From: Heliocidaris tuberculata
Lineage: Eukaryota; Echinodermata; Echinoidea; Camarodonta; Echinometridae
Assembly (NCBI GenBank): GCA_025618425.1
Contig: CM046842.1
Location: 26,837,878 to 26,901,877 of the forward strand
Reading direction: 5' to 3'
Length of the DNA stretch: 64,000 nucleotides
Part shown: positions 22,910-35,800 of the stretch, piece after piece
How positions within the stretch are numbered: the stretch's first letter is position 1
Layout of the letters: each line of letters starts with the position of its first letter
Made by a program: the position numbers and the translations under genes
The notes under the pieces: model-generated
The model's input: only the letters and a program-made list of their open reading frames with translations
The model's database searches: none
What the model was told of the DNA's origin: nothing

Positions 22910-23843
22910 TGACAGTTAATTGTATGGCATCCCACTGCTGCCACCGTTTTATTTCTTAAGGTGTTGTGGAATACTTTACAAATGAATGCCCTTGCAAACA
23001 AGAAAGATTTATTACACTGACTAAGTAATGCAGTGCCGTATAAAAGCCATAAGGTACTTGCAAAAATATATGAATATTCTATGAATTCACATGAAATATA
23101 AGTATTCAAACGGGTGATACTGAATAACTATCACCTCATGTTTAAACAGGAGATGATTAAGCACTCATAAATATTCATGAGCAATAACATGATGTTTACC
23201 AGTCTTATAGTTATAACATTCATATATGCAAGAAGGCAATATCATAATAATTCTAATATTCATGGATATTCACAACATTTGAATTTGAGACACTTGTTCA
23301 TATGTAACATACCAGTATAATCATGAAATTCAATAATTTCACATGTCAAAGCTATAGTTATGATGGGATACTTCACGGCAAGAAAGAAATGCAAAATTTA
23401 TTCAGTAAATAATCATAACCACATAAAATATACAAATGGCCATATTGTGCATTTTAAAAACACAATAACAATAATGAGAGGTAGGCCTCAATCTAAAACT
23501 GCTATGCTAAATATGGCACAAAAATGTAAACATGATTATATACTTTGGTCACTTATTTTCTCTTTTGGATCCAGACAAAAAAAAGTTTAAGTGCATAATA
23601 TAACGTACAAAGATAAGGACAAATAAATAATTGTAGCGATTCAGTGATCTCAAAAAATTTCCTTTGAACAAAGCTCAGAAAATTTATAAGCAACTTGCAT
23701 AGGTGTCGTGTGACAATGGCAGTTAATTAACTGAGCTGCAGAATCATATAATTTTTTTCAAAAAGAACATTTAAAATTATGAAACTTTATTGCCAACTGA
23801 ACAATCAGCTTTTCACCAATCACTGATAATGGTTTATGTTTAA
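22910..23843. other. No gene seen
   Basis: AT-rich unique-looking sequence downstream of the NACHT/WD gene. I see no domains, RNA genes or clear repeats. Confidence 0.5.
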
Positions 23844-24246
23844 AGAGAAGGTTGAGTTCTGGGACAAGTGAAAATTAATTTGTGAGAATTCTATTCCTTT
23901 TATGTCAGTTTGGAAGAACATCATGGTAGAAATGTCCCCCGAATTTTGCTCTTCAAGTGCTCTCATATTTGAAATATGACGAGAAATAACTGAAGTGTCG
24001 AGGCCAAACATTTATGCCACATGGGTATGCAGTCCCATATACCCATTTCTGTGTGCAGTGCATGTGCTTTTCAGTGAGATTATGTCAATTTCTCATCATT
24101 ATAATGATTCCAAAACCTCAAAGTATGCACTAATTCTTATGTAGTCAATTAGTCATGATTAACCTTTCCCAATTGCCTTGAGACAGTTTCTTTCACAATG
24201 TAATCGCATATTTAAACCAGAACTCAACATTATTTTTGATTTCTCT
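23844..24246. mobile_element. TTAA-flanked element, 403 bp
   Basis: TTAA occurs at 23840-23843 and 24247-24250. The ends are AGAGAAGGTTGAGTTCTGG and an inverse that is split by about 11 extra bases. It contains the block shared with 1945-2036. Non-coding. Confidence 0.55.
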
Positions 24247-24266
24247 TTAAAAAAAACCCAAAACTG

Positions 24267-24272
24267 TTTATT
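24267..24272 (-). terminator. Candidate poly(A) signal of the NACHT/WD gene
   Basis: AATAAA on the minus strand, about 154 bp after the TAG stop at 24426. Motif only. Confidence 0.4.
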
Positions 24273-24425
24273 GCTAGAAAATTCAGTACTTGCATCTTTG
24301 TCTGGCTTCCATTTGGCCTCTATCTTTCCTTCTCCTTCAAAAAACAATGCTAAACATATGAGATCCACTTTTTTTTTGCAGCAAATGAGGGAAGAAATCC
24401 AGACAAGCTTTAAGGGTAAGATGAC

Positions 24426-25272
24426 CTAATCAGCTTCTTCTTCTTCCTCTTCCTGTTCTTCATCCTCTTCCGGTGAGGTATCTCCTGTGGTCTCTCCGAA
24501 GAGTTCCTTCCCTCCTGCGTCTCCAGTCAGGAAATCTGGTGCCTTGATGTCCCGACCCTTTAGTCTCAGGGTCACAACATCCGAAGAGTCCTGGAGACCT
24601 AGAAGAATCATCTGTCCAGACATCACAACCTCAACACAGGAGATCCGTAGGTCAGGGGTGAACATGGCAAGCTGTGTTGCGTGATCAAGATCCCAGAGGG
24701 TGATGTCACTGGCGACAATGACAGCCCGTGTGCCATTTTCAATCATGAAGATCTTGGTAGCAGTTGTGAACTGCAGGGCTTGCGTCGACGTCCGCAGCCT
24801 GCGCAAGGTGCTTCTTCCTCTCTGGATATCCCAGACCTTCAGTTGGTGGCGGTCATTACCGAACAGCACCCTTGTTGCGTTGTCATTCATGCCAATGCAG
24901 CAGACATTCGGCTCTCGCTTTAGACGCTTGCGGACTTCCCCTTTGTGGAGGTTCCACACCGTCACGTAGCTGACCTTATCATTGTCATCGTAGTTGACAT
25001 GGGCTAGATATTTCCCTTCTGGTGAGAGAGCAGCGACATAGAGATAGAGCATGGAGCTTTCGTTTTCGACAGTCTGCATGTGCTGCTGTGTTTCTACATT
25101 GAAGACACAGAGATGATGTCCAAAGTAGGAGCACACCAGGACCTTCTCGTCCTGGCTCATCATGTACTGCTGAATGGCATTCTCTTTTTCCTTCCTAAGA
25201 TCTTCCAATCTCTTCCTCTCCTTCTCCAACTCCAATTCTTTTCTCTTCTGCCGCTCCTCCTGACTCTCCGAT
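24426..25272 (-). CDS. NACHT/WD exon 28 (C-terminus)
   Basis: The acceptor is TTGTTGTAG|ATCGG and the exon ends with stop TAG. It starts with a charged helix (QEERQKRKELELEKERKR), continues through WD-like strands (VTVWNLHKG, LKVWDIQRG, ITLWDLDHA) and finishes with a Glu-rich acidic tail. At 847 bp it is the second-largest exon. Confidence 0.92.
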
Positions 25273-28200
25273 CTACAACAAAAAACAGTAATGCAATATT
25301 ACAGAATTGCTCTGCAAAATTCAAGGTATAAGCCTTTGCAACAACTTGGATCCCTGAAGGCCATGAAGACACAATTATATACCTTGTATACTAACTTCAA
25401 TTGATTCCCCCTTATATTTGTGACCACTTAATCAGACATGATAAGAAAACATCAATAGACCTTTTCTAGGGTAATTTCAACAAAATGTTGGATGAAAATG
25501 ACTGCTGAGAATTAGTGAAAGGCCTATGACATATTTAATTATATAGAGTATTTGTAGTGTGCCAACTCCACATGACTAATCTGCTCGAGGTACAATTTAA
25601 GCATTTCAATAGGTGATATGCTGGATAGTGTTTGATGTAATCTTAGATATCTAGCAACTGATAGGAACCATAGTCCCCTCCCCTACTCATATTACAACTG
25701 CATTAAATGCTTAACATTCTCAGAAAATCTTGATTTTTTTGCATAATTGAAACAAGATTTTAAAAAAGTCTGGTCAGAAAACAAGTTGCATTAATTGAAA
25801 ACAGGGAAAACAGAGCTTTTGTACAATCAGGGCACTGTTGCAAATGATTTGATTCAGTTAAAACTCTCATTCAGATAGGGCCATGAACTCATTAAAAAAC
25901 AAACTTTGGTTGATATCGAAGAGCAAATAGCACTTCAGATCAATTATTGTGGTCATTCGACCTGGGATTCTCCTCAAGTACTTCCAAAATTGAAACTGTA
26001 CCTCCGTTCCCATGGCATCATATCAGCAGTGTTTTGTCTCTTGAGTTTGGAGCGGAGTTCCTCCACCTCCTTCTTCCTCTGCAGCCGATCCGTCTTGAAT
26101 CCGGTCTTGATCCTAAACTTGATGTGACCAGATTCAAGGTTCCAGGCTATGAAGTGATCCCTCGTCTCAGAAAGTCTGTTAAATTCAGAATGAAAGAAAA
26201 CAAATATTATTTCTCTTGAAGTAGTCCCCGGAAATCAAAAATAACTACAAACAGAAGGGCCAGGTTATACGCATTTCAATAAATCCATCATTTTTTTTAA
26301 AAATCGATGGGACCAGATTCCAAGGTACAGGCTACAAAGTAATTCATTGTCTTTGAAAGTCAGACCTGGGCCCTGTTTCATAAAACTTGTTATCAGTAAC
26401 AACTGCCCCATTTCTATGACAAATTTGCTCTCAGCCAATCAGATTCAAGGATTTCAGTAGCATATAACAATCATTATAAGTTGTTTTCTATAACAAGTTT
26501 TAATGAAACAGGGCTCTGTTCAGAAACACAACTATCGTAATATTCCATTTCATTCTATCCAAGTTGACTTGCTATGAAAAAATACAAGCTATTCAAAAAT
26601 GCTCATTTGCAATACAATAAAGTTAACTAAAATAGAAACATAGATAAATAATTACATAACATATTGAGTAGAAGTCAGAAAAGGGAGGCCATTATAAGAG
26701 GCCGGTCCAAAAGAATATTTCCACATACAGGGAATAATATGGTTAATGTTCATAATAGTAGATCAATAGATTCTTTCCTTAGCGATAAGATTTCTACAGA
26801 AAACACTTTAGAAGAAGCACCAACAAAAATGATGCATTTCAACTTGTGGCCTTTATATGCAGGGGAGACAGTTATCTACAATGGTCACTTTTTCTGTTTC
26901 ACTTAGGTGACCATAACAAACAGGTTTCAATATAAATCTGTTCTTACCCTAGGAGCAGTTCACCATCAAGCAGCCTGTACTCATGAGCTGGAGAGGGTAC
27001 TATGAAGACCCCCGTCAACTTCCTGATGTACTTCTTGGTACCAAGATCATACATGAAAACAGTTTGAAAAACCTGTATAAATATGGAAGATATGACAAGT
27101 AGAATATTTATTTATTATATCATCCTATTCTACAATCATCCTTTTATGCAAATATATAAGATGTACATGCAATAAATACTTGAAATTTTGTAATAATAAT
27201 AATGATATAGCATAATGATATACATATCAAGCGCATATCACAAGGTCTTTTTCTACTTGCAGTTAGATTACTAGAAAACAAAGAATATTTTGTTTTAATA
27301 ATAACAAGTCTAGGAAAAAGTGAAGAAGAAAAACTATCACAGCAATAAAAATAAACTAATTCCAAAATACGAGTATTATACAAATATAATATTCCAGAAA
27401 TAATTATACAAACTTCTATGCTACAATTAATAGAAAGTGAATAGAAATATGCATGTATAATGCAGAAGAAGGCATTAGATAATTCTTGTTTATTCTGTAA
27501 ATTTCCAGTAAATTAAGGTTTTCATCACTTGCAGTTAGACAGACCTGAGAAGGTTTCTCACTAACACTGGACAGCCGAAGATCAGACAGAATGACCACCT
27601 GATGATTCCTGATCAAGACAACGTCATGAGAATCGACAAGCCCCCTCTCAATCCTCACCGCATTCCCAGCACACTTTCCCTTCACAACGTTCCACACGCT
27701 CAGCGGGCCGTTCTTGACCGACTTGGCGACGACGTAGCGCGGGTTGTTGATCATGGGTACGAGACCGGTCACTCCAAGATTCTTCTTGGACTTGTGGGCA
27801 TTCTCGTCTCGTTCGTTGACCTTCTTGCTGATGTTCCAGATACGAAGGGATTTGCTTGTCTGTGAGGCGGTCAAACAGTACAACAGGTCCATGCAGGCAC
27901 CCAGTTTAGACATCTACATAGGAAGGGAACATGCCCCAAAATGAAAAAAGCAATTATTTAAGTATTGTCCTTTTAGCCCTAGATCACAAGGTTAAGATTT
28001 ATTGACTTTTTTTTTTTCTCTCACCAGACGGCTAAGAAATTCAAAATGTAAGCACATGTACAATCCAGGAAACCTAAGGCCATGAGATTATGTTACCTAC
28101 ATGTGATGTACGATGAATTCTCTAAATTGAACTGAGTGAGCACCATAATGTTTTATCACTGTTGTACTGTAGCAGCATCTTGTGGTGTCTGCTTGTAAGA

Positions 28201-29716
28201 TGCGTCTATTTTATGTGGCTATGTCAAGAAACTTTTCTGGGTAGCTCCCTACCTCTTTGGTTTTCTCTTTCATGAAGAGTTTATGTATACTGAGATTGGT
28301 ATCTCGTCTTTGTCATAGTGTGGTGGCAGTGGTAGGATACAAAGTTCATGTTCTCAAGTCGGCATGGAAGCATTCAATTATTTTCAAAAAAATCCCATGG
28401 AATTGCTTTTAGCCATACCTTCCTCAAACAAAAATACATATCTAGTCCATGATGTTCCTCACATCTATTTAAAATCAATTCCATTTTTTTTTTGTGGGGG
28501 GGGGGGGTGGGGTGATGTTAAAGGTCGGTCCCAGAAGTAAATAATCATATTTGATTGATAAACATCTGTCAAAACTCAATTACACACATTATACACCTTT
28601 AAATATCTTGGATTACATTATTTCAGAATTCTGTCACTCTGGGGTAAAGTATGATCATGTACATGATGTTGTACGTAATGTTGATCTCTGTACCAAAGTA
28701 TATGTAAATCTCAATCTACCTGTGCATGCTTGGCTAGATGTTTGTGATCTTCGGTCTCTAGATTCCATACAGCAAGCGTTGTAGTGTTGGTATGTGGGTT
28801 GGGACACACGGTGACAGCATGCGACCCTAGGCGGTTGACAAACAGCTCGTTGACGATGTCTGTCGTGCAGCCTGATTGTGAAAGGTGAACAGAGAATGTG
28901 TATGACTAAAACAAACAGAACAGAGAACAGTCACTTACAAGCCTAGTCATCGAGGATAAAGTCTCAAGTCAATTTTTCTTAGCTGTGACTTAGGTTGACA
29001 CGAGTCGGTCAACTTCTAACTCTATCTAGTCACTGCATCACTGGGAAAGAGGAAACAGTTCAAAGTTCAAAGTTCAAAGTTCATTTATTTATACTCAACA
29101 TTAAAAAATACATAACATTTACAATAATTACATTTACAAATACAATAATAGACATACAAAAGAACATACATCCAAACAAAACATAATGAGAGGGAAGGGA
29201 AGAGCTAAAAAGGAAAAGCGTCTTTATACTAGAGCCCATCTCTGATGTATATAAATGAATATAGAAATTAACTGTTATACTGGTGGAGGCATGAAATTTA
29301 AACAAAATATTTTTTGGGGAAAAAGAAATTTTAAAAAGTAGAGAGCCTGGTGAGTTATTGCACGTTGTAAAACTCAATTAAATACATTGTATACTTTTTC
29401 ATAAAAGTTTGAAGACTTCGACAATTTCTAATAAAAACGGGAATGGAATTCCGAATTTTTGGACCATCAAAGGAAATTGATCTTGTCATTATAGTTGTTT
29501 TAATTAGTATGAGAGAGAAGTTACTTTAACTTTCTGTAACAAGTATAGTGACATTCATTACTTATAAGAATTTTCCAAAAGCAGCAAAAACTGATATTTC
29601 AAGCCCACCAAAGGTTGGGCACCTTGAGGTGTGGATATGAGTGCTACACGAGGACTCTATATCATTACCATACTATTATTACATTATTATATATTATATT
29701 ATTATTATTATTATTA

Positions 29717-29769
<53 letters not shown>

Positions 29770-29787
29770 ATTATAATTATTATTAAT

Positions 29788-29837
<50 letters not shown>

Positions 29838-32800
29838 CATCAATATAATATACAATTATTACTATATTATTATTATAGTATTTCCATTTCTTATCCTACC
29901 TTGCACTGCCCTGAGGTAGGCTCCATTCTTGATATCAAAAAGTTCTAGCTGATGTATCTCAGAGACCTTCTGGAACATATAGCGACAAGCCACAACGTAG
30001 TAGTCCTTAGATACACCAAGGGCAGTGATGGAAGCTGAAGGTTTAGGTGGTGTCAGGTTGTGAACCTGCAAAGGAAAAAAAAATCATGAGAAGAAAACAA
30101 CAGCAAAATCATTTTACATTCACCAATACTTTTTTGTGAAAATAAAGATTATAAGAGATATGAAAAATTCAACTGTAACATCTGCTGCACATCAAATCAA
30201 AAGATATAGGGTTATTGTTAGGGTTGTGATTCAGTATAGAATTGGGGTTAGTAAAAGTGTTGTGTCTAGGGTTGAAGTCAGAAACATGTTTACTGCTAGA
30301 AAATGACCATGGGGCAACTTTAACAGGTCGAACAAACCAGTAACAGCATGAACTCTAAAGTTAAAAAAGGTATATTCTTGTTTTCAGGGGAAATAGATGA
30401 CTGGTATCAAGGTATAGCTGAGGAATGCATAGCATCCTACATGTTTCAAGTAAGAAAGATATTCCTTTTGCTGTGGAGTTGGCTAATCATTACCTTAAAC
30501 GCCAAAATGGAATTGCTCAGGCTTTGACAACTGACACAACTGGCTGCTACAAGTGTATGGGGATTTTCATAAAAAAAGTTTCCCCTGCATATTTAAAGTT
30601 AGTTAAAATAAACCTTTAATCTTAACATACATGTACACTTACCTTATTCCCTGTTTTGGCATTCACCACAAAAGCTGCATTACTGCTCCGGTATGCATAG
30701 AGCACCCTCTCACCAAAGGGGCTAAACGAGACACTCAGTGACTCGTCTTTGTGTATGCCCTGGCCTCCGATATCCACTTCGACCAGGAACTGGACGTTCT
30801 CCCCGGAGACATCCCATGTCCGCATGACATTTGACCCTGTGAACAGTGCAACGACAAGATCATCGTTTTCGTTGGCTGTAGTTATAACAGGAGGATCAAT
30901 GTACTGGGTGACCTCCATGAGGCAAGTGCCGGTGCTGAATTCGTTGAACTTGATACGGCTTGATTCCACAGTGACTGCTATGGCATCCTTCTTGCAAAGC
31001 CTTATTGATGAAATCTGTTCAACAAACACAAGCAAATATTTTGTACTTTTCTAAATCATGTTGCAATATGAGTAGCATAATACTATTCTTGGTGGCAATT
31101 TACATTCAACTGATATTATGTCAAATCCAAACTCAAATAATTTATCAGAATGTTTAGTAATCAAAATAACAATATTCCTCTGTTAAAGAATATTGTAGAT
31201 AAACTCTATTCTTCATACCAGGGTAGATCTTTAAAAGAAAAAAAATCAGTGGAATTGTTTACTTTAACTCTTTATCTTTTCAAACAATGAGCATTAATTA
31301 CCATTCAAAAATGCAAATTAGTAGTTTAATGCTTTGCTTTATTGTGCAATCAGTAAACAAAAAATTGAATAAAAAAAAACTGAATTTTGTACAACACAAC
31401 AACCATCCACCATTCTAGACACAACATTTTGGGCCACTGGGTTTTGCCCAATTTACCTTATCTTAGATTACTTTATCTTACATTACCGATCTTACATTAC
31501 CTTATCTTATATTACCTTATCTTATATTACCTTATCTTATATTACCTTGTCTTATATTACCTTATCTTATATTACCTTATCTTACATTACCTTATCTTAT
31601 ATTACCTTATCTTACATGACCATTACCTTATCTTACATGACCATTACCTTATCTTACATTACCTTATCTTACATTAACTTATATTATATTACCTTATCTT
31701 ACATTAACTTATCTTACATTACCTTAATATTACCTTATCTTACATAACCTTACTCACCCCCTTCCCTACTCCTTCAATGGTCTTTACAACCTTCCTGTTC
31801 TTCAAGTCCCATAGTTTAATAGACCCATCCCTAGAAGCTGTTGCAGCCACACCCATCGTCAACCTCGACACCGTCACCGCGGTGATGACCTCTGTGTGAC
31901 CTGCCAGGAGGTCATAGAGCACTCCCCCTGGCTGGGCTAGGCAAGACACAGAGGGGATGAGGGCTGGTACTGAGGAACGTTGGGCCTGGTTCAGCATAGC
32001 GGCTACCGTAGGGTACTTCTTGGGGTCACCAATGGACATGGGCTTGTCGTTGCTGATGATGTTGCAGAGACGACCGACCAGCTGGGATGCAAGCTGGTTT
32101 GGATCCTAAAAAGCCAAAACAAATATTATCATGATGAAAAGAGCTAAAAATATTATATCAAAACACACAGCAGAATTATATCTCAAACCTGGATCTTATA
32201 GATTACCAAGATACTGTAGCCATGGTCTATTCAGTGGATTGGAAGAATCAGCGACCTGGAAATTTTCCAAAGATACAAAATGTGAAATTAAATGCCCAGG
32301 CTATACCATGTGAAGGTACAGGGGACAGTTTCAGTAGGCTCAGGAAGCTTTAATAACATTACATTTACCTTCAACAACGCGCTTGTTGAGAGATGAAGCG
32401 TGCTGCTCATAAGCCGCAGCTCAAGGTCATCAGGGTGAACCGTGAGGGCGCTCTGCAAGTCATCCTGGATGGCCCGCAGAGAAACAGCCCTGAGCTTGGC
32501 AAGGGTCCACTCGTAGTTGATCAGAACCTCAGACTTCAGCTTGTCTAGTTGACTGGCATGAAGTAGGTGGTAGGGCAGTTCATTCAGCTTACGCATGTTG
32601 TACTGCTTTGTTCCAACACCTGTATTTCATACAAGAATCAATACTAAAATACTGGCTTTTCATATATAACATGATATTCAGCTACCATGTAACTGAAACC
32701 GAATGGTGTGAAATTCTATTCAATCATTTTGATTAGCAAATAACTATTTCCTACCCTACATGTATTCTTTTCTTCAAATTACACAAATAGCTAAGTCATA

Positions 32801-35800
32801 TCTTTGCGTAATTCTATAGATGACATTTTACATCGATATCAAATTGGCGATGGTTAAAAAGGATTTGTGATACTGCTAGCATGAAAATGATAATATCGTC
32901 TGTTTGGAGCTAGAAGGGTGTTAACTATAGGTGTTAAAGTATATGAGTTAACACCCTTATCTGGCTACAAACGGATGATATCTTCTCATTTTCACATTCT
33001 CTTTTAGTATGTCAGAGCATTATGTGAATTCCTTTCGATCACAAGCTTTACTTAAGTGGTATTGTCAATAACATTTTACTTATTTTTTTTCAAAGAATGG
33101 TTCTTTAAAAAAAATAACTGAAAATTCTGAGATTATCTAAATGTAATCATTCCCTTATTCCCTCTTTTCTGTCTCCCCTACTCTTCATATATCTTTATCA
33201 CTTTGTACTCTTAGACATTAGAAGTATCTGTTATTATTTTTTCACCCACTGCATACTTTAAAATATGTGGTCAGCTTTATGAGATATATCTTATAATTTA
33301 CATATCGTCTGTTTGGAGCAAGAAGTGCGTTAACTCTAAACAAATGATGGGACTTAATCCAAACAGACAGTATTTTCTCTTCCTCTTTGTTGCTGCATGC
33401 CCCCTCCCTAATCTCCTTTTTAGGTACTTGATCTATCTCCTTACAGGCCTTTCTTTCTTCCTCTCCCTTTTCACTCTTTATACGGTTGCATCTCCCATCC
33501 TGTAAGTGCTTTCATTTTTTTGTACCCCATTGCAGAGTAATTTTCAGCAAATTTCAGAAATAGAAACAGGTACGATATCTAAGTAGGCATTGATTAACCC
33601 ATAGCAGTACACTGTCTCCTTTTAGTGATATTTTTGCATTATCTTTTGATCCAGAATGTTAGGAATTAAACATTATACCTGTACATGAGCACAAAATTAT
33701 GAGTCTACATCCAATGCAATATATTGTGTTGTTCATGGATAAGAGCGATTTAGTTGCAACTAATTGTAAAATCTCTAAATTATAGCAATGCAGTGTAAAA
33801 TATACGATCACTATTTTGTGTACAAATTGGCAATTTTCGTTCACAATGGTTCATTGAATAAATATTTAATTTTTTTTTTTCAAACTGTGAAGGAGTGGAA
33901 AATAAGAATAATTGTTGCCAATTTTAGGAGGGAAAACTGATTAAATTAGACCATAAAAAAACTCTGAACTGCTATAGGTTAAAAGAGTGATGGAAATGGT
34001 ATTAGTAAGCCAGCACTTACCCTTGCGATACGGACGATCTTTAGTGTGCAAAAGGCATGCATGAGAAAAAGACAGAAGCCAGAAGCCACAGAACACCATC
34101 AGTGAAATTTGAATAAAACAAACTTATTGAATTGATTACAACTACTTAGAAAAAAAGCATTTGAAAGGGTATTATTTTTAAAAAGAATAATAACACAGAG
34201 TACAAAGTATTCAATGAGAAGGATCATTTTTTTCAAACAATTCAGTGTAATTTAGGAAACCCGAAGAAAAGCACACAAGGAAACAAAATGCCAATGCAAG
34301 AAAAATTAAGTTGCAAGAGGTGTGAGGATTATAGAGTTTTTTTAAATAAATTTTTGGCTGCAGACACGGGAATGCATATTTGTAGTAGGTATAATATCAC
34401 AAGTATAAGAAATGTAGGTGTGTTAAATCAATGTTTAGGCCATGCACACATCAAGATCAGTATTATGATATTTCAATGACATTTGGTTTTAATGAGTCTG
34501 ACGCAGGTGAACTAATTCTTCAATTGACACCAAGAGTAGGGTATGAGTCTATCTACTCTATAATCTGCAAAGCAAAATCAAAGGTACATTGAGAGTAATG
34601 CATAACTACACACTTTAATGGAGTTAAAGATTCAGAATAGAGCAAGCTGTTTACTCAAACAAAATTATCAGCCTCGTTATTCTTTTGCCTGCAAACAAAG
34701 CCAGGCTATGTCAGAAGACTGGTAAAGAAGATCAGCCACAGATGGGGAACTATAATAGTAGGCCATTAGTAAAAGTCTCACAAGGCAGACAAAATAATTG
34801 TGTGAACATAAAATTATTCTCATCAACTCTGCTAATCGGCTATAACTCTTTAAGGAAATAAAGATGCTGAGCTTGTTAAAGGCACAGAAGCAAGAGTAGC
34901 ATAAGAATACTAAAGATGCACCTCACTACAGTCTGTTTCCTCAAAGCCATCCCATCACTCACGTCACTCACAGTATTTTGCAACATACCTGATGGCTTAA
35001 CCCTGGTCATCATGAGAGGCTGAGGGTTAATGAACCTGTCAGCTCCGCCTTCGTTGCCAGGATACGGCTTCTTCCTCTCACCCCATTTACCCAGGAAGTA
35101 CTCAGCCAGGGCACTGTGGTATGAAGGGGCTTTGTCTTTTTGGTTCAGGTACCTGCAAAGGTTACACATGACGATATTGCATTCGTAAATGCCAAATTGC
35201 GTTGAACTTGAAACATTAAAAAGATATCTATATATAAAGCAAATCATAATACTTCTAGCAGTAACATGAAACAAATGAACAGGGATGATACTTGTCTAAA
35301 CATGAAATACGCAATAAATAAGAGATAGATAGCCATAGGACAAAAGGAGCATACAAAAAATAAGAAGAAGTGAATCACAAGAAATGTATGTCATACATAT
35401 GTGTCACATATGCCATATTTTCTATATAGCTGATTACTATGGCAACATAATTAATTGCACATAATTATCCTAAATATGCCTATTACATGGAAATATAAAG
35501 TCTTGACTGTGTTGTATGAAACATTTGTCACATACACACCAAAAGCCACATACATTTACAATGTACACTATATGGCACTTTTGGAAAATAATTATGTTAT
35601 AGATGTAATTCTGACATAGTCTCAATGCTCCATACAATGGAACATATAACATAAGCCACAGGATCAGAAACATCACACTAATACATGAAGTCCTGGACCA
35701 CCAACCTGTCAGTAGCTGCTTCTCTGAACTGTTGATCAGCCCATCTCCACACCCACACACCATCAACCTTCCAAACTCTAAAGAGCTTCCTGAGGTCTGT

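Noticed and set aside
24487..24969. Plus-strand frames opposite exon 28
   Set aside because: Shadows of a GC-richer coding exon on the other strand.
31387..31747. A tandem array that might be CRISPR-like
   Set aside because: It has no spacers, the unit is 15 bp and the setting is a eukaryotic intron; an ordinary minisatellite.
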